Assembly: GCF_963677565.1 (NCBI RefSeq)
Contig: NZ_OY781981.1
Location: 3,278,001-3,342,000 of the forward strand
DNA length: 64,000 nt
Direction of reading: 5' to 3'
Source: an uncultured Draconibacterium sp.
GTDB taxonomy: Bacteria > Bacteroidota > Bacteroidia > Bacteroidales > Prolixibacteraceae
The position numbers were made by a program, and so were the translations under genes. Of the stretch, positions 45,643 through 53,838 are shown in pieces (within the stretch, counting starts at the first letter, position 1; each line of letters starts with the position of its first letter). The notes under the pieces were generated by a model. That model saw only the letters and a list, made by a program, of their open reading frames with translations. It did not search any database and was not told where the DNA came from.

Positions 45643-46092
45643 TTGGAAACATTCAGAACACCACAATTATTACTTCTTCATCATGTGCTTGAGTTAGCTA
45701 AGAACATAAGCAAGTATCAGGAAAAGATTTTGCAAGAATTTAGTATTTCGCATGAACAGTTGAATATATTAATAATACTACATTATGATTCTTGCGAATC
45801 GGCATTATCTCTTCTGGAGATTCAGGAAAGAATGATTTTGTCGACAACCAACACCAGCAGATTAGTGGATAAGCTAAAGGATAAAAAGTTGGTAGAGAGA
45901 AGAATTGATCAGAAAAACAGACGAAAAGTAAAAATCCGAATCACACACAAAGGAATAAAACTGGTAACCAAGGCTGTTGAAAAAATTAACCACTCCTATA
46001 AAAGTATTAATTCAAAGATTTCAGATAGGGAAGCTACTAAGCTAATTAAAAGAATTTCTGAACTTAATGAATTGTTGCTAGACTGGCATTGA
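45643..46092 (+). CDS. MarR family transcriptional regulator
   Basis: A 149-residue winged-helix protein from a TTG start (no upstream ATG in frame). The HTH region includes LSLLEIQERMILSTTNTSRLVDKL, here read as ERMILSTTNTSRLVDKL, and the wing includes ERRIDQKNRRKVKIRITHKG, with the Asp/Arg wing residues of MarR. It is divergent from the DUF1254 gene, and two inverted repeats lie between them. It probably represses itself and that gene in response to a small aromatic-type ligand; the ligand is inferred from the family only. Confidence 0.88.
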   Translation: METFRTPQLLLLHHVLELAKNISKYQEKILQEFSISHEQLNILIILHYDSCESALSLLEIQERMILSTTNTSRLVDKLKDKKLVERRIDQKNRRKVKIRITHKGIKLVTKAVEKINHSYKSINSKISDREATKLIKRISELNELLLDWH

Positions 46093-46139
46093 ATTGTTCT
46101 GATTTGATGAACGCTAACAGTAAAATGTATAAGCTAGGA

Positions 46140-46226
46140 AGAAGCATTTTTCATCTTCTTTTTCCTGTGTCTCTATATTGTTGCAATGCTTTTCAAGCAA
46201 TTCATCAATGAATATAATAGCTAACA
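46140..46226 (-). pseudogene. Truncated TetR gene remnant
   Basis: The minus strand reads IDELLEKHCNNIETQEKEDEK, resembling the IDELLEMHWNISEEFKETGKK segment of the TetR gene at 41207. DNA flanking it to the right (GCTAACAGGCATAGAA, about 46220) also matches sequence upstream of that TetR gene (about 41870). It is a partial, decayed copy of the same locus. Confidence 0.65.
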
Positions 46227-46296
46227 GGCATAGAATAACGTATAAAAGATAACAGAGAGATTGGGTGTTCATTAAAATCCACTATTTATTACAGGC

Positions 46297-46332
46297 ATAA
46301 AAAAAACCGCTCCATCGGTTGACGGAACGGTT
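46297..46332 (-). terminator. Enolase terminator
   Basis: On the minus strand ACCGTTCCGTC pairs with GATGGAGCGGT (two G.U), followed by eight T. Two further decayed copies of this hairpin exist at about 30597 and 41943. Confidence 0.85.
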
Positions 46333-46355
46333 TCAGAATTATCTATAAAGTATTC

Positions 46356-47654
46356 TTACTTCTTGTAGATTTTTTTGTATCCGTAGATGGCGCTTGCTCC
46401 AAGCTCTTCCTCAATACGAAGCAGCTGGTTGTATTTTGCCATACGGTCTGAGCGGCTCATCGAACCTGTTTTAATCTGACCAGAGTTGGTAGCCACTGCA
46501 ATGTCGGCAATGGTTGAATCTTCCGTTTCACCCGAGCGGTGAGAAGTTACTGAAGTGTAACCTGCACGATGTGCCATTTCAATAGCATCCAACGTTTCGG
46601 TTAACGTACCAATTTGGTTTACTTTAATAAGGATTGAGTTAGCAGCACCCAATTCGATACCTTTTTTCAGGTACTCAACGTTGGTAACGAAAAGATCGTC
46701 GCCAACCAACTGGCATTTGTCGCCAATGGCTGCATTCAGTTTTACCCATCCGTCCCAGTCGCCTTCGTCCATACCGTCTTCGATTGAATCGATAGGATAT
46801 TTTGCAATCAATTCTGCCAGGTAGGCAGCTTGCTCTTCAGAAGTACGTTTTACGCCGTTTGGCTCGAAAATGCTGTAATCGTAAACACCATCTTTGTAAA
46901 ACTCTGATGAAGCACAGTCCATAGCGATTGAAACATCACCACCGTCTTCGGCACGGCCTGCTTTGTAACCGGCGTTTTCAATTGCAGTAAGAATTGATTC
47001 GATAGCTTCTTCAGTTCCACCTAAAGCTGGAGCGAAACCACCTTCGTCGCCAACGGCAGTTGAAAGTTTTTTAGCTGCCAATACTTTTTTCAAAGCGTGG
47101 AATACCTCAGCACCCATACGCAAACCTTCGCGGAAAGTAGGAGCACCAATCGGGCGGATCATAAATTCCTGGAAAGCGATAGTAGCATCAGAGTGAGAAC
47201 CACCGTTAATAATGTTCATCATCGGAACAGGCAATGTTTTTGCGTTTGTTCCGCCAATGTATTTGTATAATGGAAGCTCAGCGTACTCGGCAGCAGCTTT
47301 TGCTACGGCCAGTGAAACACCTAACATAGCGTTTGCTCCTAGGTTAGATTTTGTTTTAGTACCGTCAAGTTCCAGTAGTTTGTTATCAACAGCCACCTGG
47401 TCGGTAGCGTCCATACCAATAATTTCTTTTGCAATAACGTCATTTACGTTTGCAACAGCTTTTAAACAGCCTTTTCCGAGGTAACGGCTTTTATCGCCAT
47501 CACGTAATTCCAGTGCTTCGTTTTCGCCGGTTGACGCTCCTGATGGAACAGCCGCACGGCCAAAAGCACCACTTTCGAGTGTTACATCAACTTCAACAGT
47601 TGGGTTACCACGAGAATCGATAATCTCTCTTGCTTTTACGTCGCTAATTAACAT
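46356..47654 (-). CDS. eno: Enolase (phosphopyruvate hydratase)
   Basis: Full-length enolase, 432 residues, converting 2-phosphoglycerate to phosphoenolpyruvate in glycolysis. Motifs: REIIDSRGNPTVEV at the N-terminus, MNIINGGSHSD, GDEGGFAP, GDDLFVTN, LIKVNQIGT and SHRSGETED, all as in active enolases. It has an intact C-terminus, GYKKIYKK. Its terminator follows at 46297. The last roughly 27 codons plus terminator are present twice more at 41.95 and 30.6 kb in decayed form. Confidence 0.98.
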   Translation of the reverse strand: MLISDVKAREIIDSRGNPTVEVDVTLESGAFGRAAVPSGASTGENEALELRDGDKSRYLGKGCLKAVANVNDVIAKEIIGMDATDQVAVDNKLLELDGTKTKSNLGANAMLGVSLAVAKAAAEYAELPLYKYIGGTNAKTLPVPMMNIINGGSHSDATIAFQEFMIRPIGAPTFREGLRMGAEVFHALKKVLAAKKLSTAVGDEGGFAPALGGTEEAIESILTAIENAGYKAGRAEDGGDVSIAMDCASSEFYKDGVYDYSIFEPNGVKRTSEEQAAYLAELIAKYPIDSIEDGMDEGDWDGWVKLNAAIGDKCQLVGDDLFVTNVEYLKKGIELGAANSILIKVNQIGTLTETLDAIEMAHRAGYTSVTSHRSGETEDSTIADIAVATNSGQIKTGSMSRSDRMAKYNQLLRIEEELGASAIYGYKKIYKK

Positions 47655-47992
47655 TGTAAGTAGTTTTTATTTATTTAACTTGATTATATTGCTAGTGCAA
47701 TTACTGCAAAGTAAACGTCGTGACGCTTAAATTGTTTCACGAAATTACGAAGATTAACGAATAGTTTACTCCTTTTTTATGTGAATTTAAGATCATTAAA
47801 TTGGTTTACAATAAAATGCGTTTAGCGTGCAATTATTCTTAAGTGCTGAAATCAATATGGATGTCCTTTTTTGAATGTGCCCGAACTTCACCTGAATTTA
47901 GTTCAGGATCTCATTATGATTGACTTTTTTAAGAGAAACAAGATGCTGAATCAAGTTCAGCATGACGTGAAAATGGAAGGAGAGGAGCTTGC
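47655..47992. repeat. Intergenic region with two REP-type hairpins
   Basis: 338 bp. Two similar hairpins, CCTGAA-TTTAG-TTCAGG (47891-47907) and ATGCTGAA-TCAAG-TTCAGCAT (47943-47963), look like REP-type repeats common in Bacteroidota intergenic regions. A possible TTACTTTG-type promoter of eno lies at 47707-47715 on the minus strand. Otherwise nothing was recognised. Confidence 0.5.
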
Positions 47993-48460
47993 CTAAATTT
48001 CGTTGTTATCTTTCAGAATATCATAAACAAGTGCAGTGGCATCGCCAACAACTTTGCGGCAAATAATTTTGTGGTGTTTGCGGTCTTTTACCTGGGCTTC
48101 GGTAGCATGTTTAATTAATAGCTGGCGGCAATTTGTAGTTCCGTGAATATCTTCGACAAGCTTACTTAATTCACGAACTTTTTTGTAGCTGTTTAACTTG
48201 GTATCCATGTCTTTAGGCTCCTCATTGCCAAATGCCAGTCCCATAACCATAAAACCACCTGTTACAGCTCCGCAGGTTTCGCGCAAACGTCCCATGCCAC
48301 CGCCAAAAGTCGCCGAAATACGCTTGGCCATGGTTTTGTCTAACTTAAAATGATCGGCAAAAGCAAGTAACACCGATTGCGAACAAGCATAACCTTCATC
48401 GAAATGTTTTAGTGCCTCTTCAATGATAAATTCTTTTGTAGTATTAATTTTCATTTGCAC
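47993..48460 (-). CDS. C_GCAxxG_C_C family redox-type protein
   Basis: A 155-residue protein with the cysteine pattern that names the family: ACSQSVLLAF and then ETCGAVTGGFMVMGLAFG, a third cysteine in NCRQLL and a fourth in IICRKVV. It is probably redox-active or metal-binding, cytoplasmic, with no signal peptide. An alternative ATG lies 6 bp further in. It is near the GGGtGRT and NifU-like genes, separated from them by a terminator, and may be part of an iron-sulfur or redox-related neighbourhood. Function not established. Confidence 0.85.
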   Translation of the reverse strand: MQMKINTTKEFIIEEALKHFDEGYACSQSVLLAFADHFKLDKTMAKRISATFGGGMGRLRETCGAVTGGFMVMGLAFGNEEPKDMDTKLNSYKKVRELSKLVEDIHGTTNCRQLLIKHATEAQVKDRKHHKIICRKVVGDATALVYDILKDNNEI

Positions 48461-48474
48461 ATATGATTAAAAAG

Positions 48475-48516
48475 AAAGGCACAAAGCTAGAGATTTCTCC
48501 TAAACTTTGTGCCTTT
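48475..48516 (-). terminator. Terminator after the GGGtGRT gene
   Basis: AAAGGCACAAAG (48475-48486) and CTTTGTGCCTTT (48505-48516) form a perfect 12-bp stem, 46 bp after the GGGtGRT stop codon on the minus strand. Confidence 0.85.
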
Positions 48517-48561
48517 AGTTCTATTTTTTTTCACAACAAATTGTTGCGAATGGTATCTTAA

Positions 48562-49554
48562 TTAAGCTTGCGAAACTGCTACTGCAACAGCAACAGAAGC
48601 ACCAACCATTGGATTGTTACCCATTCCGATCAATCCCATCATCTCAACATGAGCAGGAACTGAAGAAGAACCGGCGAACTGAGCATCAGAGTGCATACGT
48701 CCCATAGTGTCAGTCATACCGTATGAAGCAGGACCGGCAGCCATGTTGTCCGGGTGAAGCGTACGACCAGTACCACCACCAGAAGCAACAGAGAAGTATT
48801 TTTTACCTTGCTCTAAACATTCTTTTTTGTACGTACCTGCAACAGGATGCTGGAAACGAGTTGGGTTAGTTGAGTTACCTGTAATCGATACATCAACACC
48901 TTCTTTATGAAGAATGGCAACACCTTCGCGAACATCGTCGGCACCGTAGCAGTTTACATCGCCACGAGTACCTTCAGAGTATTTCTTACGGCTAACTTCA
49001 ACAACTTCGCCTGTAGCGTAGTCGAATTTAGTTTGAACGTAAGTAAAACCGTTAATACGTGAGATAATTTTTGCAGCGTCTTTTCCTAATCCGTTAAGGA
49101 TTACACGTAAAGGCTCTTTGCGCACACGGTTAGCGAAGTTGGCAATTTTAATCGCACCTTCAGCAGCAGCGAATGATTCGTGACCTGCTAAAAGAGCGAA
49201 ACATTTTGTCTCTTCGCGCAACAACATAGCAGCCAGGTTACCATGACCGATACCTACTTTTCTGTCGTCAGCAACCGATCCCGGAATACAGAAAGCCTGT
49301 AAACCTTCACCTAAAGTTGCAGCAATTTCAGAAGCTTCAGTCTGACCTTTTTTAATGGCAATTGCAGCACCTACAATGTAAGCCCACATTGCGTTTTCGA
49401 ACGCGATAGGCTGTGTGTCTTTTACAACGTTGTATACGTCAACACCTTTGTCGTCGCAAATTTGTTTGGCTTCTTCTACTGAAGAAATTCCATATGAATT
49501 TAAAACAGCTTCAATCTGTTTAATCCTTCTATCGTAACTTTCAAATAATGGCAT
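48562..49554 (-). CDS. GGGtGRT family protein
   Basis: A 330-residue cytoplasmic protein of the family named for its ASGGGTGRTLHPDN motif, here intact at about 255-268. It also has a Gly/Met/Ala-rich tail (MGLIGMGNNPMVGASVAVAV). It partners the NifU-like gene 12 bp upstream in many anaerobes. The biochemical role is unknown. A strong AGGAGG Shine-Dalgarno site lies at about 49561-49566 just before ATG 49554. Confidence 0.92.
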   Translation of the reverse strand: MPLFESYDRRIKQIEAVLNSYGISSVEEAKQICDDKGVDVYNVVKDTQPIAFENAMWAYIVGAAIAIKKGQTEASEIAATLGEGLQAFCIPGSVADDRKVGIGHGNLAAMLLREETKCFALLAGHESFAAAEGAIKIANFANRVRKEPLRVILNGLGKDAAKIISRINGFTYVQTKFDYATGEVVEVSRKKYSEGTRGDVNCYGADDVREGVAILHKEGVDVSITGNSTNPTRFQHPVAGTYKKECLEQGKKYFSVASGGGTGRTLHPDNMAAGPASYGMTDTMGRMHSDAQFAGSSSVPAHVEMMGLIGMGNNPMVGASVAVAVAVSQA

Positions 49555-49560
49555 AATTCT

Positions 49561-49566
49561 TTCCTC
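49561..49566 (-). promoter_or_regulatory. Shine-Dalgarno site of the GGGtGRT gene
   Basis: On the minus strand AGGAGG lies 6 bases before the ATG at 49554, in the 12-bp gap after the NifU-like gene. It supports the chosen start. Confidence 0.75.
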
Positions 49567-50259
49567 CTATTCTTTACGTGGGTCAATGGTTTTTACTGCA
49601 TCGGCGAAACGTCCGTAAGTTCCGGTAGCTTCTTTCAATGCTTCGTTAGCATCTTTACCCGATTTAATCATGTCCATCATTCTTCCAAGCTGAACAAACT
49701 CGTAACCGATAATTTCGTCGTCGGCATCTAAACCAATTTTAGAAACATAACCTTCAGCTACTTCAAGGTAACGAGGTCCTTTTGCCGATGTTCCGTACAA
49801 TGTACCGGTAACACCGCGTAAACCTTTACCTAAGTCTTCAAGACCGGCACCAATTGGCAGACCACCTTCAGAGAATGCAGTTTGCGAACGACCGTAAACG
49901 ATCTGAAGGAATAACTCGCGCATTGCAGTGTTAATAGCATCACAAACAAGGTCGGTATTCAATGCTTCAAGGATTGTTTTTCCGGGAAGAATTTCTGAAG
50001 CCATTGCAGCTGAGTGAGTCATACCGGTACAACCGATAGTTTCAATCAACGCTTCTTCAATAATTCCTTCTTTAACATTCAATGTTAATTTACATGCTCC
50101 TTGCTGTGGCGCACACCAACCAACACCGTGGGTTAAACCCGAAATGTCTGTAACTTCTTTGGCTTTTGTCCAACTTCCTTCCTGAGGAATTGGAGCCGGG
50201 CCATGATTTGCTCCCTTAGCAACGCAAACCATACCTTCAACTTCGTGTGTAAAACTCAT
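49567..50259 (-). CDS. NifU-like iron-sulfur cluster scaffold protein
   Basis: A 230-residue protein with an IscU/NifU N-type domain: conserved cysteines in GVGWCAPQQGACKLTL and ETIGCTGMTHSAAMASEIL. The remainder has a family-specific C-terminal part (KGLRGVTGTLYGTSAKGPRYLE). It probably carries or transfers a [Fe-S] cluster; the regular co-occurrence with the GGGtGRT gene in anaerobic Bacteroidota and Firmicutes suggests a joint pathway, not yet defined. It is the first gene of the pair. Confidence 0.88.
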   Translation of the reverse strand: MSFTHEVEGMVCVAKGANHGPAPIPQEGSWTKAKEVTDISGLTHGVGWCAPQQGACKLTLNVKEGIIEEALIETIGCTGMTHSAAMASEILPGKTILEALNTDLVCDAINTAMRELFLQIVYGRSQTAFSEGGLPIGAGLEDLGKGLRGVTGTLYGTSAKGPRYLEVAEGYVSKIGLDADDEIIGYEFVQLGRMMDMIKSGKDANEALKEATGTYGRFADAVKTIDPRKE

Positions 50260-50563
50260 ATTAATATATATTTTCGGTTTTTTGCTGAAACAGCTAAAAA
50301 GGCTCGTTATTTCGAGCTTTTAGGTCTGTCTTTAACTGCGGCGTGAAAATATTAAATTATTGTTCTACAGTGCCTCCGGAAAATGTTTAGAGGACACAAT
50401 ATTTTGTTTATTAACGTTTAGTTAAAGTGTTGATAGTAAAGGATTAAAAGGTCTTGAATTGCTAATTAGTCATTTGGATTTCTTGCGCTTACCAACAGCG
50501 AATATATTGATATCGAAAGTTACCAATGACGAGCAAAATGGGGAAGGGATAGCACTGAGCTGA
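50260..50563. other. Intergenic region, weak hairpin only
   Basis: About 304 bp. A short GCTCG/CGAGC hairpin with T-run on the minus strand (about 50295-50322) could be a weak terminator for the genes to its right. Nothing else was seen. Confidence 0.4.
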
Positions 50564-50932
50564 TTAATGATATTCTTCGCGGTATTTTAGCCCTTTTTCA
50601 TAGCGAACAACATCCAGTTCCTGGAAGGTTACCAGTCCGCCTCGTTGGCTTTTATCCATAATTTTATTGAGCTTTTCTACAAATTGATCAAGCTTATCAA
50701 TGTTGTCGATTATTTCAATGGTTACCGGTAAGTCGCTCGACAGAGCAAATATTTTCATGGTATGTATGCTGTGGCTGGCACCAAAAGACATTACTCCTTT
50801 GTAAACCGTTGCTCCGGCTAGTCCTGCATTTCGTGCTTCAAATACAATTTCTTCAAACAATACCCGGCCATTTATTTTATCCGATTCTCCGATGTAAATC
50901 TTAAGGATTCCTGTTTTTTCTGTTGTTTTCAT
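50564..50932 (-). CDS. DUF190 (PII-like) protein
   Basis: A 122-residue protein with a PII-like alpha/beta fold: LKIYIGESDKINGR, ATVYKGVMSFGASHSIHT, then PVTIEIIDNIDKL. DUF190 proteins are regulators commonly linked with CrcB fluoride exporters, and here the crcB gene ends 110 bp upstream on the same strand. Probably a regulator or sensor for fluoride export; ligand unknown. Confidence 0.88.
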   Translation of the reverse strand: MKTTEKTGILKIYIGESDKINGRVLFEEIVFEARNAGLAGATVYKGVMSFGASHSIHTMKIFALSSDLPVTIEIIDNIDKLDQFVEKLNKIMDKSQRGGLVTFQELDVVRYEKGLKYREEYH

Positions 50933-51042
50933 AGTGTAGTTAATTTAAGGTTTTACACTATCTGTTTTTACAGAAAAATGAGGGAATTGGTTTCAAATAA
51001 TAGCTTGAAAGTAGACTGGAGGTTTTTGATGTTGGTCTGGAA

Positions 51043-51423
51043 TTAAAGGATGGTTCTAACCAAAATCATTCCCAGGTAAACCGCCAGCAATCCAAAGAAT
51101 AAACTTCCGCCTACATTCAGTATAAATTGTCCGTAAGCTTGCTCTTTTAACATGGTGAGGTTGTTATACGCAAAAGATGAAAATGTAGTAAAACCGCCAC
51201 AGAATCCTACAGCCAAAAACATACGCCATTCGGCGTTCAGCAGGTTGCCTTTTTGCGCCAACGCAAATACAATTCCAATAATAAAACTTCCGGCAATGTT
51301 GGCTACAAATGTACCCCACGGAAAAGTGGTGCTCATTCCTTTCTCAACAAAAATCTGAACCAAGTATCGCAAAACACTTCCGATAAAACCTCCGGTGCCA
51401 ACTATTAATATTGTTCGCAGCAT
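51043..51423 (-). CDS. crcB: Fluoride efflux transporter CrcB/Fluc
   Basis: A four-helix membrane protein of about 126 residues starting at ATG 51423. The N-terminal extension to 51498 has no membrane or start signal and overlaps the divergent PBP4 leader, so it is not used. Motifs: GTGGFIGSVLRYLV, WGTFVANIAGSF, and GFCGGFTTFSSFAYN (the Fluc GGxTTFS signature). It forms a dimeric channel that exports fluoride. The DUF190 gene follows. No obvious fluoride riboswitch was seen upstream. Confidence 0.95.
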   Translation of the reverse strand: MLRTILIVGTGGFIGSVLRYLVQIFVEKGMSTTFPWGTFVANIAGSFIIGIVFALAQKGNLLNAEWRMFLAVGFCGGFTTFSSFAYNNLTMLKEQAYGQFILNVGGSLFFGLLAVYLGMILVRTIL

Positions 51424-51531
51424 TTTATTGTTTTTTGATATTAATTGATTGAATTTGTCATACAAATTAATCGTAATTTGTACAGTCAACACAAACAATC
51501 TGTTAATTTTAGGTTTTCAAAAATAGTAAAA

Positions 51532-52959
51532 ATGCAGGCACGATATTTTTCTTTACTTTTTCTTTTGTTTTTCAGCGGACAGGTTATTGCCCAAAACAGT
51601 TTTAAAATAGCTGTTGAACAGTTGCTTCAGCAGGAAGATTACAAAAATGCTTCGGTTGGAATGAAGGTGATCGACCTCAACTCCGGTGAAAATGTTTTTA
51701 GCCTCAATTCGGAGAAATTGTTGGTGCCGGCTTCAACCATGAAGATGATTACATCAGGGACTGCCTTGGAAATATTAGGTGCTGATTACCGCTTTAAAAC
51801 ACAAATTTCATACAACGGAAAAATCGATAAAAATGGTGTTTTAAATGGTGATTTGGTTTTGACCGCTGGTGCCGATCCGGCCTTGGGATCGGAGTATTTC
51901 CAGGACCATTATTTTGAGTTTTTGAATAACTGGGCCAAACAGGTAAAAGCTTCAGGAATTAACAAGGTTAGTGGAGATTTAATTCTTGATGCCGGAATAT
52001 ACGACAGCGAACGAATACCGGACAGTTGGGTGTGGGGCGATATTGGCAATTATTACGGTGCAGGCCCCAGTGCCTTTACAGTTTTCGATAATATGTACCG
52101 AATAACATTTTCGTCGCCAAAGAAGGTTGGCCGTCAAACAAAAGTTATTCAAACGTACCCGAAAATTGAAGGATTGGAAATCGAAAACGAAGTGCTTTCG
52201 GCCGATAACAACAGCGATAATGCTTATATTTTTGGCGGTCCGTTTGATAAAAGGCGGGTAATTCGTGGTACTATTCCTCGTAACCGTAAGTCTTTTACAA
52301 TTAAAGCATCTGTTCCAAATCCGGAAGAGATTTTGGCGCAGGCGTTTTTGCAGCAACTGATGGGAGAAGGTGTTTTTGTAGAAGGAGATACACGGTATGA
52401 GAAGAATGCTGGTGATAACACAAAGTTGATTTATACGCAGGAATCGCCAACCTTAGCCGAAATTGCAGAAGTACTGAATCACGAAAGTGTAAACCTGTTT
52501 GCCGAGCACTTTCTGAAACAAATTGCCGTTGAGAAAAACGGACTGGGAAACCGCAACGATGCCATTGATTTGGAAAAAGAATATTGGATGAACAGGGGAC
52601 TGGATATGAAAAACATTTTTATTGAAGACGGTAGCGGCCTTTCGCATTTCAATGCTGTTTCTCCTGAATTTTTTACTCAGTTTCTTACTGTAATGGCTAC
52701 AAATGAAGCTTTTGTTGAATCGTTGCCAGTAGCCGGCAAAGGAACTTTTAAACGTTTCGATACTAAACAACTTCCAGGTAAAACTTTACAGGCAAAAAGC
52801 GGTTCGATGACGCGTGTTCGTTGTTACTCGGGATACCTTACTACTGATAAAGGAAACAAGTTGGTATTCTCGTTTATGTTTAACCATTTTGCCGGATCTC
52901 ACAGCAATTTAATTAAGGAAATTGAGCAACTTTTTGTGATTTTAAAACAGACTTGTTAG
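51532..52959 (+). CDS. dacB: D-alanyl-D-alanine carboxypeptidase/endopeptidase (PBP4, DacB-like)
   Basis: A periplasmic penicillin-binding protein of about 475 residues. ATG 51532 gives a signal peptide (YFSLLFLLFFSGQVIAQ); the frame continues upstream to 51445 but without a signal. Active-site motifs: Ser68-Thr-Met-Lys71 (SxxK), HESVNLF (SxN) and QAKSGSM (KTG-type). The large insertion between SxxK and SxN is typical of class C PBP4. It trims peptidoglycan peptides. It is monocistronic and divergent from crcB. Confidence 0.92.
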   Translation: MQARYFSLLFLLFFSGQVIAQNSFKIAVEQLLQQEDYKNASVGMKVIDLNSGENVFSLNSEKLLVPASTMKMITSGTALEILGADYRFKTQISYNGKIDKNGVLNGDLVLTAGADPALGSEYFQDHYFEFLNNWAKQVKASGINKVSGDLILDAGIYDSERIPDSWVWGDIGNYYGAGPSAFTVFDNMYRITFSSPKKVGRQTKVIQTYPKIEGLEIENEVLSADNNSDNAYIFGGPFDKRRVIRGTIPRNRKSFTIKASVPNPEEILAQAFLQQLMGEGVFVEGDTRYEKNAGDNTKLIYTQESPTLAEIAEVLNHESVNLFAEHFLKQIAVEKNGLGNRNDAIDLEKEYWMNRGLDMKNIFIEDGSGLSHFNAVSPEFFTQFLTVMATNEAFVESLPVAGKGTFKRFDTKQLPGKTLQAKSGSMTRVRCYSGYLTTDKGNKLVFSFMFNHFAGSHSNLIKEIEQLFVILKQTC

Positions 52960-53241
52960 TCGTTTTATATTCTGAATAAGCATCTCTTTGTATAATATTT
53001 TGACCTTAAGTGGTTGTTTGTCAATGTTTAGCGATTCTTGTGTTATTTAGATTTAGATTAAACATTGACTTTTCTTGTCAATTGTTGTAACTTGTATCCA
53101 CCATTAAACGATTGAAGCTCCTAAAAGCTTCATCAAATACAGAAGATAATAACCATAGCCCTTTTTATTAGTAGGATTCCTTCTTTAAGGACGCAAAAAT
53201 CTATGTTTTACTTGTAAGTAGTAAAAACTGAAAAGGTGATT
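52960..53241. promoter_or_regulatory. Upstream region of the contractile injection system
   Basis: The only features seen are a small hairpin TGAAGCT/AGCTTCA (53113-53132) and promoter-like TTGACT/TAACTTGT sequences around 53066-53095. No clear TAnnTTTG box or operator was found. Confidence 0.4.
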
Positions 53242-53838
53242 ATGATTTACGAAACTCTTCAAATTCTCAAAGAACAACTGGATAGGTACCTGGACGATAC
53301 CGGATTAGGTAAAATTGTTGTTTTGGAAAACCTGGCGCTGTTAGATTCAGGAAATGACAAAGCTGATAATCTTGAAGGAAAAGTTATTCTGTCCTTACTC
53401 AATATACAGGAAGAATCATCCCTGAAAAACGCACCAGCAAGTAAAGTTGTAAACAACAAAACCGAGTACTACAATCCTGCAATAAACGTAAACTTATTTT
53501 TCATGGTAAGTGCTAATTGCGATTCGTACACCAACTCATTAATAAGTATATCTAAAACAGTAGAGTATTTCCAGGGTAAAAAGGTGTTCACGGCAAAAAA
53601 TACCACTTACAACCGATCAAATGTATCCATGCAGGAAATCGATGATTTTAAGTTTATTGTTGATTTGTATACACCCGGCTTTGAGGTTTGGAATCACATC
53701 TGGGGAACGCACGGCGGCAGACAATTACCCGCAGTGATTTACAAAGTTCAGTTGTTGCAGGTCGACCGTCGCAAAAAACAGGCAACAACCGAAGTAATTA
53801 CACAAATTAACGGCACCCTAAACAATATAACAGAATGA
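53242..53838 (+). CDS. eCIS DUF4255 protein (Pvc16-like tube/sheath terminator)
   Basis: A protein of about 198 residues. It has a DUF4255 pattern: an N-terminal amphipathic segment, VENLALLDSG-type strands (here VLENLALLDSGNDK), the middle motif NPAINVNLFFMVSANCDSY, and a C-terminal LYTPGFEVWNHIWGTHGG. In PVC/Afp systems this protein caps the tube and sheath. ATG 53242 is chosen over a GTG at 53236. It starts the operon; the stop overlaps the next start by 4 bp. Confidence 0.88.
   Translation: MIYETLQILKEQLDRYLDDTGLGKIVVLENLALLDSGNDKADNLEGKVILSLLNIQEESSLKNAPASKVVNNKTEYYNPAINVNLFFMVSANCDSYTNSLISISKTVEYFQGKKVFTAKNTTYNRSNVSMQEIDDFKFIVDLYTPGFEVWNHIWGTHGGRQLPAVIYKVQLLQVDRRKKQATTEVITQINGTLNNITE

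Noticed and set aside
50933..51042. Fluoride riboswitch near crcB/DUF190
   Set aside because: I could not find a recognisable riboswitch pattern in the short gap or upstream of crcB.
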